In this document: positions 1 through 7,308 of the stretch, one piece after another
How positions within the stretch are numbered: position 1 is the first letter of the stretch
Layout of the letters: each line of letters opens with the position of its first letter
NCBI RefSeq assembly: GCF_000300535.1
Contig: NZ_AMSH01000003.1
Coordinates: 1 to 64,000, forward strand
Source of the DNA: Bacillus xiamenensis
GTDB taxonomy: Bacteria; Bacillota; Bacilli; Bacillales; Bacillaceae
Direction of reading: 5' to 3'
Length of the DNA stretch: 64,000 nucleotides
Position numbers and translations under genes: made by a program
Notes under the pieces: model-generated
Told to the model about the DNA's origin: nothing
Database searches by the model: none
The model's input: the letters and a program-made list of their open reading frames with translations, nothing else

Positions 1-98
1 GATCCCTGTCTCAAAAACGGGGGTCAGTCCCTATCGAGCGGCTTTTTTATTGTGGATTCATAAAAATATGTTGCGTGCAGGAAACTTTCGTTAAAATA

Positions 99-107
99 TG
101 TTATAGT
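99..107 (+). promoter_or_regulatory. Candidate extended -10 promoter of the LCP gene
   Basis: TG-T-TATAGT fits an extended -10 element about 45 bases before the LCP start codon. No good -35 hexamer sits 17 bases upstream. A GGAAAC at 80-85 resembles an ECF -35 element but lacks a CGTC-type -10 partner. The T-run at 42-50 is probably the tail of a terminator of a gene outside the window. Confidence 0.3.
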
Positions 108-152
108 GGAACCTACATTGCTAGACTAAGATAGAGTGAGGGTTCGGAAAGG

Positions 153-1112
153 ATGAAGGAAAAAACAAGAGCAAAAAGAAGAAGGCTAAGACCTTGGGTG
201 AAAGTCGTGCTGTTTATCATGGCATTTGTCATGGTAATGGCGGTATCTGTGACAGGATACGCATACTATAAAATTTCAAAAGCGTCGAATAAAGCGCAAG
301 TATCATTAGAAAGAGGAGAGACCTCGCAAAAGCGTGTGAAAGCTTTTGATCCAGGAAAAGATAGCTTTTCGGTGCTCCTCTTAGGGATTGACAGCCGTCC
401 AGGTGAAACGGTAGACGAAGCAAGAAGTGATGCGGTCTTACTTGCGGCGGTGAATCGAACAGAGAAAACGATCAAGCTTCTTAGTATTCCTCGTGATTCT
501 TATGTAGATATACCGGGAAGAGGCTATGATAAAATTGCTCATGCTCATGCGTTTGGCAGTGCAGATTTATCAGTCAAAACGGTAGAGAATCTGTTGAACA
601 TTCCCGTAGACTATGTGATTTCAGGGAACTTTAAGGCGTTTCAAGACATTGTCGATGAGCTAAATGGAATTGATGTGACGATTGAAGATGAGGGCATTGC
701 AAAACAAATGGAAAAGGATTCAAAAGGAAAAGTTCATGTGGAAACAGGCACACAAACACTCAGCGGTGAAGAAGCATTAGCGTTTGTGAGAACGAGAAAG
801 GCAGATAGTGATCTCATGCGCGGAAAGCGCCAAATGGAGGCACTTCAAGCCATCTTTGAAAAATCAAAATCCATTTCTTCCATACCGTCATATGACAACA
901 TCATTGATACACTTGGTGATAACGTCTCCACTAATTTATCCATGAAGCAGTTTATCGGTCTTTACCCTTTACTAAGTTCATTGAAATCAGTGGATACTCT
1001 TCAGTTAAAGGGGCATGATTATCAGCCTGGGAATGTGTACTACTTTGAGTTAGATGGAGCTGGGTTAGAAGAAGTCAGACAAGAGCTGAGAAAGCAGCTT
1101 GAATTATCATAA
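153..1112 (+). CDS. LytR-CpsA-Psr (LCP) family cell-wall glycopolymer ligase
   Basis: The 319-residue protein has a basic cytoplasmic N-terminus, one membrane anchor (about residues 16-38) and an extracellular LCP domain from about residue 72. That domain shows the family signatures LLLGIDSR, RSDAVLLA and LSIPRDSYVDIPG. LCP proteins (TagT, TagU and TagV in B. subtilis) transfer undecaprenyl-phosphate-linked polymers such as teichoic acid to peptidoglycan. A strong terminator follows, so it is probably monocistronic. I cannot say which paralogue it is, and no equivalent sits at this place in the B. subtilis order I recall. The family call is firm; the polymer substrate is unknown. Confidence 0.85.
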   Translation: MKEKTRAKRRRLRPWVKVVLFIMAFVMVMAVSVTGYAYYKISKASNKAQVSLERGETSQKRVKAFDPGKDSFSVLLLGIDSRPGETVDEARSDAVLLAAVNRTEKTIKLLSIPRDSYVDIPGRGYDKIAHAHAFGSADLSVKTVENLLNIPVDYVISGNFKAFQDIVDELNGIDVTIEDEGIAKQMEKDSKGKVHVETGTQTLSGEEALAFVRTRKADSDLMRGKRQMEALQAIFEKSKSISSIPSYDNIIDTLGDNVSTNLSMKQFIGLYPLLSSLKSVDTLQLKGHDYQPGNVYYFELDGAGLEEVRQELRKQLELS

Positions 1113-1121
1113 ATCATGAAG

Positions 1122-1148
1122 AAGCCTGCCGCAGTGGCAGGCTTTTTG
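1122..1148 (+). terminator. Intrinsic terminator after the LCP gene
   Basis: AAGCCTGCC and GGCAGGCTT form a stem around a GCAGT loop, followed by a T-run. The A-rich opposite side lets it also end the convergent gene at 1153. Confidence 0.85.
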
Positions 1149-1152
1149 TCTT

Positions 1153-1584
1153 TTAATAGTAGAGGGTTGCAGGCATCGTTGGGTACCACACGCCATTTAA
1201 AGCAAGCGCCCAGCCATATACTTTTTCGCCGGATTCAATCTTGTCCTTCACCGCAGTGAGTGTTTCGTATGAAAAGACTTGATAAGACTGTCCGGTTTTT
1301 TTAGCGACAATGACCGATAGAATATTGTCATTGAATACACTCGGCTCCTCGTCATTACTCGTCCAAGCAATTCGATTATAGTAAGTTGTGTTAAAAGGAT
1401 TCTCGAGTGCCTTCACTTCAAACTTCACTCGTTTTCCAACGATAGAAACCGTTGTATAGGCCACACTTGTAAATTGTGTAGATGCTGCTGCTTCTTGTTT
1501 TCCTGTTTGCACTGGTTCTAATGCAGAAACTGTGCTTGGCACAAGTAACCCTGCTGCTAAAGTGAGTGCTGCTATTTTTTTCAT
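1153..1584 (-). CDS. Small secreted protein of unknown function
   Basis: A 143-residue product starting MKKIAALTL, with a classical Sec signal peptide (charged n-region, hydrophobic core, probable cleavage near residue 20). The mature part is about 120 residues, rich in Ser, Thr and aromatic residues, and ends in WYPTMPATLYY; it has no cysteine. A longer reading frame extends upstream, but AGGAGG lies just before this ATG (12 bases) and before a GTG one codon upstream at 1587 (9 bases), so either could be the start. I do not recognise the family. The tail could be a compact beta domain, but that is a guess. It lies alone between a terminator and yhjD. Confidence 0.6.
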   Translation of the reverse strand: MKKIAALTLAAGLLVPSTVSALEPVQTGKQEAAASTQFTSVAYTTVSIVGKRVKFEVKALENPFNTTYYNRIAWTSNDEEPSVFNDNILSVIVAKKTGQSYQVFSYETLTAVKDKIESGEKVYGWALALNGVWYPTMPATLYY

Positions 1585-1672
1585 CACTATGCAATTCCTC
1601 CTAATTTTTGGTATGTTTATCAATTCGCCAAAAATTGGAGAGTTCCTTTTCGAATGTAAAATATAACCACAT

Positions 1673-2035
1673 TTATTTTTCTTGATGGAGAAAATATTGG
1701 GTGAGCATTTCCTCTACACGATGACGTATACGTGGATTAAAATATTTATGCTTTTCTTCATAACCATTCATCATAAATAAATATGTCGTAAAACCTTCAT
1801 CGTGTTCAATTTGCTGTACTTTCATTTTTTCTTGACGTAAATGCTGTTTCAATTGATAAAGAGCTGTTTGTGCTTCTTTTAATGAAGATGTGACAAGCTG
1901 AATATATGGTTCATTTAGTTTAAATGTTTGATGTTTTTTGAGGTGCGTCAAGTCACGGTTGAGGATGGAGATGACCATTGGAAGAAAGATGGCCTGTTCC
2001 ATCATCTGAAGCTGTACACTTGATAGTCTTGTCAT
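1673..2035 (-). CDS. yhjD: YhjD family protein
   Basis: The 120-residue protein begins MTRLSSVQ and matches my memory of B. subtilis YhjD in length, in the N-terminal motif (D/EQAIFLPMV) and in position next to yhjE-sipV. It is mainly helical and soluble, with no known catalytic motif. The third-codon ATG at 2035 is preferred over 2041 because the only purine-rich site (CAGG) is too close to the first ATG. A good SigA promoter with a LexA-type box just after its -10 lies upstream, pointing to damage-inducible expression. Function unknown. Confidence 0.7.
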   Translation of the reverse strand: MTRLSSVQLQMMEQAIFLPMVISILNRDLTHLKKHQTFKLNEPYIQLVTSSLKEAQTALYQLKQHLRQEKMKVQQIEHDEGFTTYLFMMNGYEEKHKYFNPRIRHRVEEMLTQYFLHQEK

Positions 2036-2061
2036 GTCCATGCCTGCTTTCTTTATGAATA

Positions 2062-2073
2062 GAACATTTGTTC
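2062..2073. promoter_or_regulatory. LexA (SOS) box
   Basis: GAACATTTGTTC fits the Bacillus SOS box GAAC-N4-GTTC exactly. It sits just downstream of the -10 of the yhjD promoter, where bound LexA would block transcription, and about 120 bases before yhjE. I recall B. subtilis yhjD and yhjE-sipV being listed as LexA targets, which agrees. Confidence 0.7.
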
Positions 2074-2079
2074 TTATTT

Positions 2080-2108
2080 ATTATATCGGATGAGTCTAAA
2101 AATCTCAA
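2080..2108 (-). promoter_or_regulatory. SigA promoter of yhjD
   Basis: Reading on the minus strand, TTGAGA (2108-2103), a 17-base spacer, then TATAAT (2085-2080). The LexA box begins 6 bases after the -10 element. Confidence 0.7.
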
Positions 2109-2192
2109 GGGGAAGGAGAGGGATTCATTTGTATATTTTTATGCTTTCCATGTAAAATGAAAGATAGACAAACCTTGAAGGAGTCAAACAAG

Positions 2193-2810
2193 TTGCCATC
2201 ATTTCTTTCCATATTTACTCATGAACATATCACATCATTTTTTGAGAGCTACAAGGCCTTTGGCCCAATTGTGGCCATATTGCTTCCTTTAATAGAAGCA
2301 TTTCTGCCATTTTTACCCCTCGTTGCGTTTGCTGTGGCAAATGCAAATGCCTTCGGGCTATGGGAAGGCTTTTTATTGACCTGGATTGGTGCAAGTGCAG
2401 GATCTATTCTTGTCTTTTTACTGATCAGAAAATTTGGACAGATGAGAATGCTGAACTTTATCAGCAGACACCCTTCCATTAAAAAGCTGATGCTTTGGGT
2501 GGAAAAACGGGGGTTTGGCCCGCTTTTTATTTTACTTTGCTTTCCTTTCACCCCTTCTGCTGCCGTCAATGTAGTAGCAGGACTATCAAGAATTAGCATC
2601 TGGCAATTTTCATTAGCCGCTTTATCAGGTAAGTGTGTCATGCTCTTAATGATTAGTTTTATTGGCTATGATCTTTCGTCTTTGGTAAAGAATCCGTTAA
2701 GAAGTGTTTTTGCAGTTCTAGTCATCGCTTTATTATGGTATGTTGGAAAGAGAGTAGAAAATAGGTTGAACATTCGGATGAGTCAGCGTGAGGACAAAGG
2801 AGGCTCTTAA
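2193..2810 (+). CDS. yhjE: DedA/TVP38-type (SNARE-associated) membrane protein YhjE
   Basis: A 205-residue polytopic membrane protein of the DedA/VTT superfamily. It has hydrophobic segments near residues 25-45, 55-75, 125-150 and 170-190, the conserved LLPLIEAFLPFLP stretch and the glycine-rich GASAGSILVFLLIRKFG. The superfamily is linked to lipid scrambling, but the YhjE substrate is unknown. Start choice: an ATG at 2157 has no ribosome binding site, while AAGGAG lies 9 bases before the TTG at 2193, giving a length close to that of B. subtilis YhjE. The stop overlaps the sipV start (TAATG), so the two are translationally coupled. Confidence 0.8.
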   Translation: MPSFLSIFTHEHITSFFESYKAFGPIVAILLPLIEAFLPFLPLVAFAVANANAFGLWEGFLLTWIGASAGSILVFLLIRKFGQMRMLNFISRHPSIKKLMLWVEKRGFGPLFILLCFPFTPSAAVNVVAGLSRISIWQFSLAALSGKCVMLLMISFIGYDLSSLVKNPLRSVFAVLVIALLWYVGKRVENRLNIRMSQREDKGGS

Positions 2811-3322
2811 TGAAAAAGAAGCCATTTCTGTGGTTGATGATTATTACATGCATCGTCTTATTGTTCCAAGTAAAGAATTTCATGTTTGTCACGTACAAAG
2901 TAGAAGGGGTTAGTATGGACCCGACATTTACAGATGGGACAGAATTATTAATCAACAAGTTCTCACCAAAACTCACGAAAATTAACCGGTTTGATTACGT
3001 TCTCTTTCATGGGCCTAAAAATCAAATTTTGATCAAACGGGTCATTGGACTGCCAGGGGAAACGCTCAAGTATGAAGACGATCAGCTATTTGTTGATGGT
3101 GCGAAATGGAAAGAGCCATATTTAAAAGAGCAGAAAAATCATAAAATGGGCAACGTCCTGACAGGTGATTTTCAGCTAAAAGCCATTACAGGCCATCATA
3201 GGATACAAGATAATCATTACTTCGTGATCGGAGATAACCGAATACATAGCTTTGACAGCCGGCATTTTGGAACCATCTCAAAGGATCAAGTAGTCGGTGT
3301 AAAAAGGCATCAACATGAATAA
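2810..3322 (+). CDS. sipV: Type I signal peptidase SipV
   Basis: The 170-residue protein has one N-terminal membrane anchor (residues 6-25) and the S26 catalytic pair: Ser35 in GVSMDPTF and Lys76 in LIKRVIGLPGE. The later GDNR box (VIGDNRIHSFDSR) is also present. It cleaves signal peptides from exported preproteins on the outer face of the membrane. Length and motif spacing match Gram-positive minor peptidases of the SipV kind. It overlaps yhjE by one base in the B. subtilis order yhjE-sipV, and a terminator follows. SOS control of the pair is possible through the nearby LexA box. Confidence 0.9.
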   Translation: MKKKPFLWLMIITCIVLLFQVKNFMFVTYKVEGVSMDPTFTDGTELLINKFSPKLTKINRFDYVLFHGPKNQILIKRVIGLPGETLKYEDDQLFVDGAKWKEPYLKEQKNHKMGNVLTGDFQLKAITGHHRIQDNHYFVIGDNRIHSFDSRHFGTISKDQVVGVKRHQHE

Positions 3323-3323
3323 A

Positions 3324-3358
3324 AAAAGAGGCGCTTTGCATAAGCAGAGCGTCTCTTT
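3324..3358. terminator. Bidirectional terminator between sipV and yhjN
   Basis: GAGGCGCTTTGC and GCAGAGCGTCTC pair around ATAA, with A-runs on one side and T-runs on the other. It serves both convergent genes. Confidence 0.85.
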
Positions 3359-3359
3359 T

Positions 3360-4505
3360 TTATTTGGCGGCTTTATAATCAGTCTGTCTTTTTGCCCAAA
3401 AATGATGTAAGAAACGAAAAAATGGTGGCAACATGGCGATCACCAAAATAATTCTAACGACTTGTACAGCAACAACAAAGGTGGAATCCTCATGGAGTGT
3501 GACTGCTGTTGTCGCCATTTCTGCAATACCGCCAGGCGAAAAAGCAAGAATGGCCGTAATGACAGAAATCCCTGTGATCTCTGCAATCGCAATTGAACTA
3601 AGAACAGTTGCAGCAATCAGTCCGGCTGAGCTGACGATGGCCACAATCAAGGTGTTTTTTAGTCCGACAAACATTTGTTTATTCATTTTTGAACCGATGG
3701 TTGCCCCTAGAAATACCTGTGACGCAATGTTCGCTTGGGCTGGCCAGTAAGGAATCAAATCATGACCAATCAAGGCACCTGCACCTACTTGAAGTGCTGC
3801 GACACTTAGCATACTGCCAATGAGCCAAGGGGCAGGAAAATGAAGACGAACGGCTAGACGTGACATAAGCCAAGCACCTAAAATGAGAGCAGCTGTCCAC
3901 GAGATGTTTGACAGTGTGAACACGCCTGATGAAAAGGCGCTGCCTTGTACTGCTGCGGCCGCATCTGATTGGCTTTTTGTATTTAAATAAAACACTGTAA
4001 ATGGAATGGTGAGTACAACCATTAAAACACGTATCGTTTGGACAAGACTCACTACAGCTGTATTTGCTCCAACCTCTTGGGCAATTCCCGGCATAGCGGA
4101 TAAACCGCCGGGGGCAGTACCAACAAAGCTGGTCAGCATATCTGTTTTGCTCAGCTTCCATAAGACAAACCCGGAGAGCATGGCTAATAAAATAGAAAAG
4201 ACAAGCATGAAACTCACTGGAAGCCAATTTTCAGCGAAAATGTGAAGGACTTTCATGTTCATTTTCTGCCCTAGTTCGATTCCAAGAATGAATTGACCAA
4301 GGAGTAGCCATCTGCTGTGAATACGTAAGGTGTTGTATCCTTTGCGCTGAAACAGGGTGGGGCGGCGCATTGCCATAAACGAAGCTGTGATTAAAGTACC
4401 AACCATCCAGCCAATAGACATCCCTGTTAAAGACAAAAGAAATCCTCCTAAACCGCTTATCGCAATCAGAATGAGATCGGTTCGAAGGCTGTTTCCTTGT
4501 TTCAT
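3360..4505 (-). CDS. yhjN: AbrB-family membrane protein YhjN
   Basis: A 381-residue protein with about ten membrane helices in two repeated halves, each carrying a GGLSAMPG- or GGIAEMA-type loop (about residues 130 and 325). This is the hallmark of the AbrB/'ammonia monooxygenase-like' permease family (PF05145). The family name is historical; no transport substrate is established. ATG 4505 is preferred over the TTG before it because GAAGAAGG lies 10 bases upstream. It stands alone between a shared terminator and an AT-rich 270-base gap, which otherwise holds only the promoter and operator of the next gene. Confidence 0.8.
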   Translation of the reverse strand: MKQGNSLRTDLILIAISGLGGFLLSLTGMSIGWMVGTLITASFMAMRRPTLFQRKGYNTLRIHSRWLLLGQFILGIELGQKMNMKVLHIFAENWLPVSFMLVFSILLAMLSGFVLWKLSKTDMLTSFVGTAPGGLSAMPGIAQEVGANTAVVSLVQTIRVLMVVLTIPFTVFYLNTKSQSDAAAAVQGSAFSSGVFTLSNISWTAALILGAWLMSRLAVRLHFPAPWLIGSMLSVAALQVGAGALIGHDLIPYWPAQANIASQVFLGATIGSKMNKQMFVGLKNTLIVAIVSSAGLIAATVLSSIAIAEITGISVITAILAFSPGGIAEMATTAVTLHEDSTFVVAVQVVRIILVIAMLPPFFRFLHHFWAKRQTDYKAAK

Positions 4506-4727
4506 CAAATGTAAACCTTCTTCCTATATCTTTGTTCAGTAAGTGAAATGTTGATATGTTCACTATAATACAAAAATCTTTATAAATAAAATACGAATTT
4601 TTTTAGCATTTTCATAAGATTACCTTATAGTTTAAATACAAAAAGATTGTTTTTGTATAAATAAGTATATAATTTTTACCAAAAGCAGAGGCAATACACA
4701 ACGATTTTCCCCTATTTTTGTTATCAG

Positions 4728-4756
4728 TTGACTATCATTTTCAATTACACTACACT
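4728..4756 (+). promoter_or_regulatory. SigA promoter of the BlaI-like operon
   Basis: TTGACT (4728-4733), an exact 17-base spacer and TACACT (4751-4756). The -10 lies inside the dyad at 4750-4767, as expected for autorepression. Confidence 0.6.
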
Positions 4757-4767
4757 ACTTAGTGTGA
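4750..4767. promoter_or_regulatory. Operator-like dyad, BlaI/MecI type (site 1)
   Basis: The 18-base dyad CTACACTACTTAGTGTGA has the perfect core CACTA-CT-TAGTG. Together with the site at 6051 it fits the shared form ACAnTAnnTAnTGT. BlaI/MecI/CopY repressors bind TACA/TGTA dyads, so this is the likely target of the regulator encoded 10 bases downstream. Confidence 0.6.
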
Positions 4768-4776
4768 GGTGATGAC

Positions 4777-5199
4777 ATGAAAATTCCTTCTTTTAAATAT
4801 AACGAAAAGGGATTGAACCGTTTTTTCGGTCCTTTAGAAGGAAGGATTATGGAGATCCTTTATCAAGGTGAGGATATGCCGATTAAAGAAGTCCAGCAGA
4901 AGCTGTCAGATGAGAAGCCGATTAATTTCAACACGGTCATGACTGTACTGAATCGCTTAACCGAAAAAGGAATCGTGGAAAAGAAAACAAAAGGACGTTC
5001 TTCTATCTATAATCCTATTTTAACAAAAGAAGAATTTTTAAATGAGCAAACGAAATGGATTACACAAGGTCTGATGGATGATTTCGGTCCTTTGGCAGTG
5101 AATCATATGGTGGACGCGATTGAAAGTGCTGATCCTGAATTACTTAAAGTGCTTGAAGCAAGGCTTGCATCAAAAAAAGAGGAGAAGCGGCATGATTAA
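4777..5199 (+). CDS. BlaI/MecI/CopY-family winged-helix repressor
   Basis: 140 residues: an N-terminal winged helix (about 10-80), with GRIMEILYQ, then FNTVMTVLNRLTEKGIVEKK as the recognition helix and wing, then a helical dimerisation region. The NTVMTVLNRL motif is typical of BlaI/MecI (PF03965). Such repressors dimerise on TACA/TGTA dyads and are inactivated by proteolysis triggered by a partner M56 protease, which is the next gene (8-base overlap). A matching dyad overlaps its own promoter and another precedes the DoxX gene. No beta-lactamase or copper gene is adjacent, so the inducer is unknown. Confidence 0.85.
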   Translation: MKIPSFKYNEKGLNRFFGPLEGRIMEILYQGEDMPIKEVQQKLSDEKPINFNTVMTVLNRLTEKGIVEKKTKGRSSIYNPILTKEEFLNEQTKWITQGLMDDFGPLAVNHMVDAIESADPELLKVLEARLASKKEEKRHD

Positions 5200-6031
5200 A
5201 ATGAAATCGAGACTGCTGTTTTTGGGTGGTATATTGATTGGTTTAGCGATTTTTTATCAGATGGGTTATTACTTGCTCTCAGGCTTTTTTGGCTGGAATC
5301 AAGCATATAATCTGATCCATGTATGCCAGTCTGTTCTCGAATTCTATGGATTCACTCCTTTAAAATATTTTCTGGATGCTTTGGTTCTATATACATTAGG
5401 TTTTGCCGTTTTCTATATGACGAAGCAGATCAGAAAGTATATGCATTTCAAAAGCAATATGATGATGGCAGTCGATCAACCATCGACGAAATGTCTATCA
5501 GAGAAGTATGAAAATGACATCATTGTATTTCATTGCCGAGAACCGCTTGCTTTCGCAATGGGAATGCTTCACCCAAAGGTTTACGTATCAACAGGTCTTA
5601 TGAGCATGCTTGATGAAGAGGAAATTGATGCGGTTGTTCATCATGAATTGCACCATAAATACAGCTATGACCCTTTAAAGGCTTTCGCTTTTTCAATGCT
5701 CACAAAAGTGATTTGGTATATTCCAGTATTGAAGCATATGAGACAAAGCTACTCCGTTTTTCGTGAAGTGATTGCAGATGATTATGCCATTCAGCAGACA
5801 GGCACTGAGCTTGGAGTAGGACAAGCCCTTTTGAAACTCATTAAAAATAGAACAAAGTTTCAAAAACAAACGAAGTTTGCGGTGTCCTTTGGAGATCGAG
5901 CGTTGAATTTAAGAATACAAAAGATCTTAAACCCAACATACAATATCCCATTCAATGTACCACTCATTCCAATCGTGACATCAGCCATCCTCATGTTGGT
6001 CTTAATGATTATGCTTAACCTAAATTACTAA
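5192..6031 (+). CDS. BlaR1-like M56-family membrane zinc metalloprotease, short form
   Basis: 279 residues with N-terminal membrane helices (about 7-30 and 58-78), the zinc motif HELHH (H151, E152, H155), the downstream ligand region REVIADDYA and a C-terminal membrane helix (about 255-275). In BlaR1/MecR1 this core cleaves the repressor. Those proteins are about 600 residues with an extracellular penicillin-binding sensor, which is absent here, so signal sensing must differ. An upstream in-frame start exists, but GGAGAAG precedes ATG 5192. Overlap with the repressor gene implies coupled translation. Protease role is inferred from the motif. Confidence 0.8.
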   Translation: MIKMKSRLLFLGGILIGLAIFYQMGYYLLSGFFGWNQAYNLIHVCQSVLEFYGFTPLKYFLDALVLYTLGFAVFYMTKQIRKYMHFKSNMMMAVDQPSTKCLSEKYENDIIVFHCREPLAFAMGMLHPKVYVSTGLMSMLDEEEIDAVVHHELHHKYSYDPLKAFAFSMLTKVIWYIPVLKHMRQSYSVFREVIADDYAIQQTGTELGVGQALLKLIKNRTKFQKQTKFAVSFGDRALNLRIQKILNPTYNIPFNVPLIPIVTSAILMLVLMIMLNLNY

Positions 6032-6050
6032 TTTTTTTTACTAATTAACA

Positions 6051-6068
6051 TTACATTATGTAGTGTAA
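6051..6068. promoter_or_regulatory. Operator-like dyad, BlaI/MecI type (site 2)
   Basis: TTACATTATGTAGTGTAA is an 18-base dyad in which 14 bases are self-complementary. It has the same ACAnTAnnTAnTGT pattern as 4750-4767 and lies 20 bases before the DoxX gene, suggesting joint control by the BlaI-like repressor. Confidence 0.6.
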
Positions 6069-6088
6069 AAACAGGAGGAAATCACTAT

Positions 6089-6499
6089 ATGAAATCAAAT
6101 CAAGAAATAGGAACACTTTTCGTACGCGTGATCTTAGGTATTATTTTCTTTATACACGGGCTTCAGGCATATCAAGGAGGTCTAGGAGGCACAGCTGCAT
6201 TTTTTGGTCAAATCGGTGTACCGGAATTTATGGCCTATGTTGTAAAGACAATTGAGCTTGTCGGTGGAATCGCCCTGATTTTAGGTTTAGGGACACGTAT
6301 TTTCGCCGCTTTATTTGTACCGATTATGGCTGTGGCGATTATCACAGTTGGTTTTCCAAAAGGATTTGTGGGCGGTTATGAATTTGAACTTGCGTTATTG
6401 GTTATGGCGCTTTACTTGACACTTAGCGGCAGTAAGATGCTGTCAATTGATGGATTGCTAAAGCATCAGCAGCAAAGCAAAGAAGCAAATTTTCATTAA
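6089..6499 (+). CDS. DoxX family membrane protein
   Basis: 136 residues with four hydrophobic segments (about 8-28, 45-68, 70-92 and 98-118) and the DoxX signatures RVILGIIFFIHGLQ near the start and VGGIALILGLGTR in the middle. DoxX proteins (PF07681) are small membrane proteins tied to redox and thiol stress; the biochemical role is not settled. AGGAGG lies 9 bases before the ATG. The upstream dyad matches that of the BlaI-like regulator, so DoxX is probably the output gene of this small regulon. A terminator follows. Confidence 0.8.
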   Translation: MKSNQEIGTLFVRVILGIIFFIHGLQAYQGGLGGTAAFFGQIGVPEFMAYVVKTIELVGGIALILGLGTRIFAALFVPIMAVAIITVGFPKGFVGGYEFELALLVMALYLTLSGSKMLSIDGLLKHQQQSKEANFH

Positions 6500-6508
6500 A
6501 AGATCTAA

Positions 6509-6547
6509 AAAACTCCTTCTGCTATTTGTGGCAGAGGAGTTTTTTTA
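6509..6547 (+). terminator. Terminator after the DoxX gene
   Basis: AACTCCTTCTGC pairs with GGCAGAGGAGTT around a short loop and is followed by seven Ts. The rest of 6548-6694 shows no gene. Confidence 0.85.
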
Positions 6548-6694
6548 TTGGTCAAATGCACTTTTTCTTGTTGGAAAAAGTGAAAAAGGAGAGACATTTC
6601 GTAGATGACAGCACTCTATTTCACATATTGAATGAGCAAAAAGACATTTTCAATTTTTGACGGAACATACGATCTCCTATTAAAATAAGACTAA

Positions 6695-7141
6695 CTAAGA
6701 AACATGGTGCGTTAAAAGATAGAGAAACCACACAGCATGCTGCTGTTCATCTTGAGCGATACGTTTCATCAATTCTTTTGTTCCTTGATCGCGGACATAG
6801 TCTGATACCGTTAAGTAAAAATCGACTGTTTTCTGTTCGTCTTTAAAGGCAAAAACGAGACCTTCTCTAAATTGATCTGGACAAGGTTCTGTTACGCTTG
6901 GTTTGTGGTTTTTACCAGTTAAAGAATAGTATAGCTTTGAAAATAGCTGATAGTGTCTGACTTCATCCTGACGTATTTCTTGAATGATTTTTTTCGCCTC
7001 AGGGTTTTTGGCTTTTTGGGCAAGTTTTTCGTAGCATTGGATCGCAGAATATTCGCCATTGATGGCCTTCTCAAGGTCTGAAATGATCCTTGTGTTTTGG
7101 CGCATGTCATATGGTGAGTAGTCATAATAACCGTAATACAT
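6695..7141 (-). CDS. yhjR: Ferritin-like/rubrerythrin-type protein YhjR
   Basis: 148 residues with a Tyr-rich start, then a four-helix ferritin-like fold. Two half-sites carry di-iron ligands: GEYSAIQCYEKL with DEVRHYQLF, and FKDEQKTVDFY with DEQQHAVWF (ExxH in each). This suggests an iron-binding or oxidative-stress protein. AAGGAGG stands before the start. A SigK-like promoter upstream points to late mother-cell expression and perhaps spore association. Position between yhjN and addB agrees with B. subtilis yhjR. The catalytic activity is not known. Confidence 0.8.
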   Translation of the reverse strand: MYYGYYDYSPYDMRQNTRIISDLEKAINGEYSAIQCYEKLAQKAKNPEAKKIIQEIRQDEVRHYQLFSKLYYSLTGKNHKPSVTEPCPDQFREGLVFAFKDEQKTVDFYLTVSDYVRDQGTKELMKRIAQDEQQHAVWFLYLLTHHVS

Positions 7142-7175
7142 GATATTGCCAGCCTCCTTTTAGATCATGATGGTT

Positions 7176-7203
7176 TATGATATGAAAGGAGTTGGGAAAG
7201 GTG
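7176..7203 (-). promoter_or_regulatory. SigK-like promoter of yhjR
   Basis: On the minus strand CACC, a 15-base spacer and CATATCATA match the SigK form mACm / CATAnnnTA. The gerP promoter at 21478-21505 has the same spacing. Confidence 0.5.
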
Positions 7204-7308
7204 CCTATTTCTTTTCAATGAGGAAGGAGAAAGGGAAGGTGAGAGGAAAATAGCTATTTACTTTTATTTTCGCTAGAATATGAGTACATAAGAAAGGTGT
7301 TGTGGAAC

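Noticed and set aside
80-107. ECF sigma factor (SigM/SigW type) promoter before the LCP gene
   Set aside because: GGAAAC fits the -35, but no CGTC/CGTA-type -10 lies 16-17 bases downstream; only TATAGT is there.
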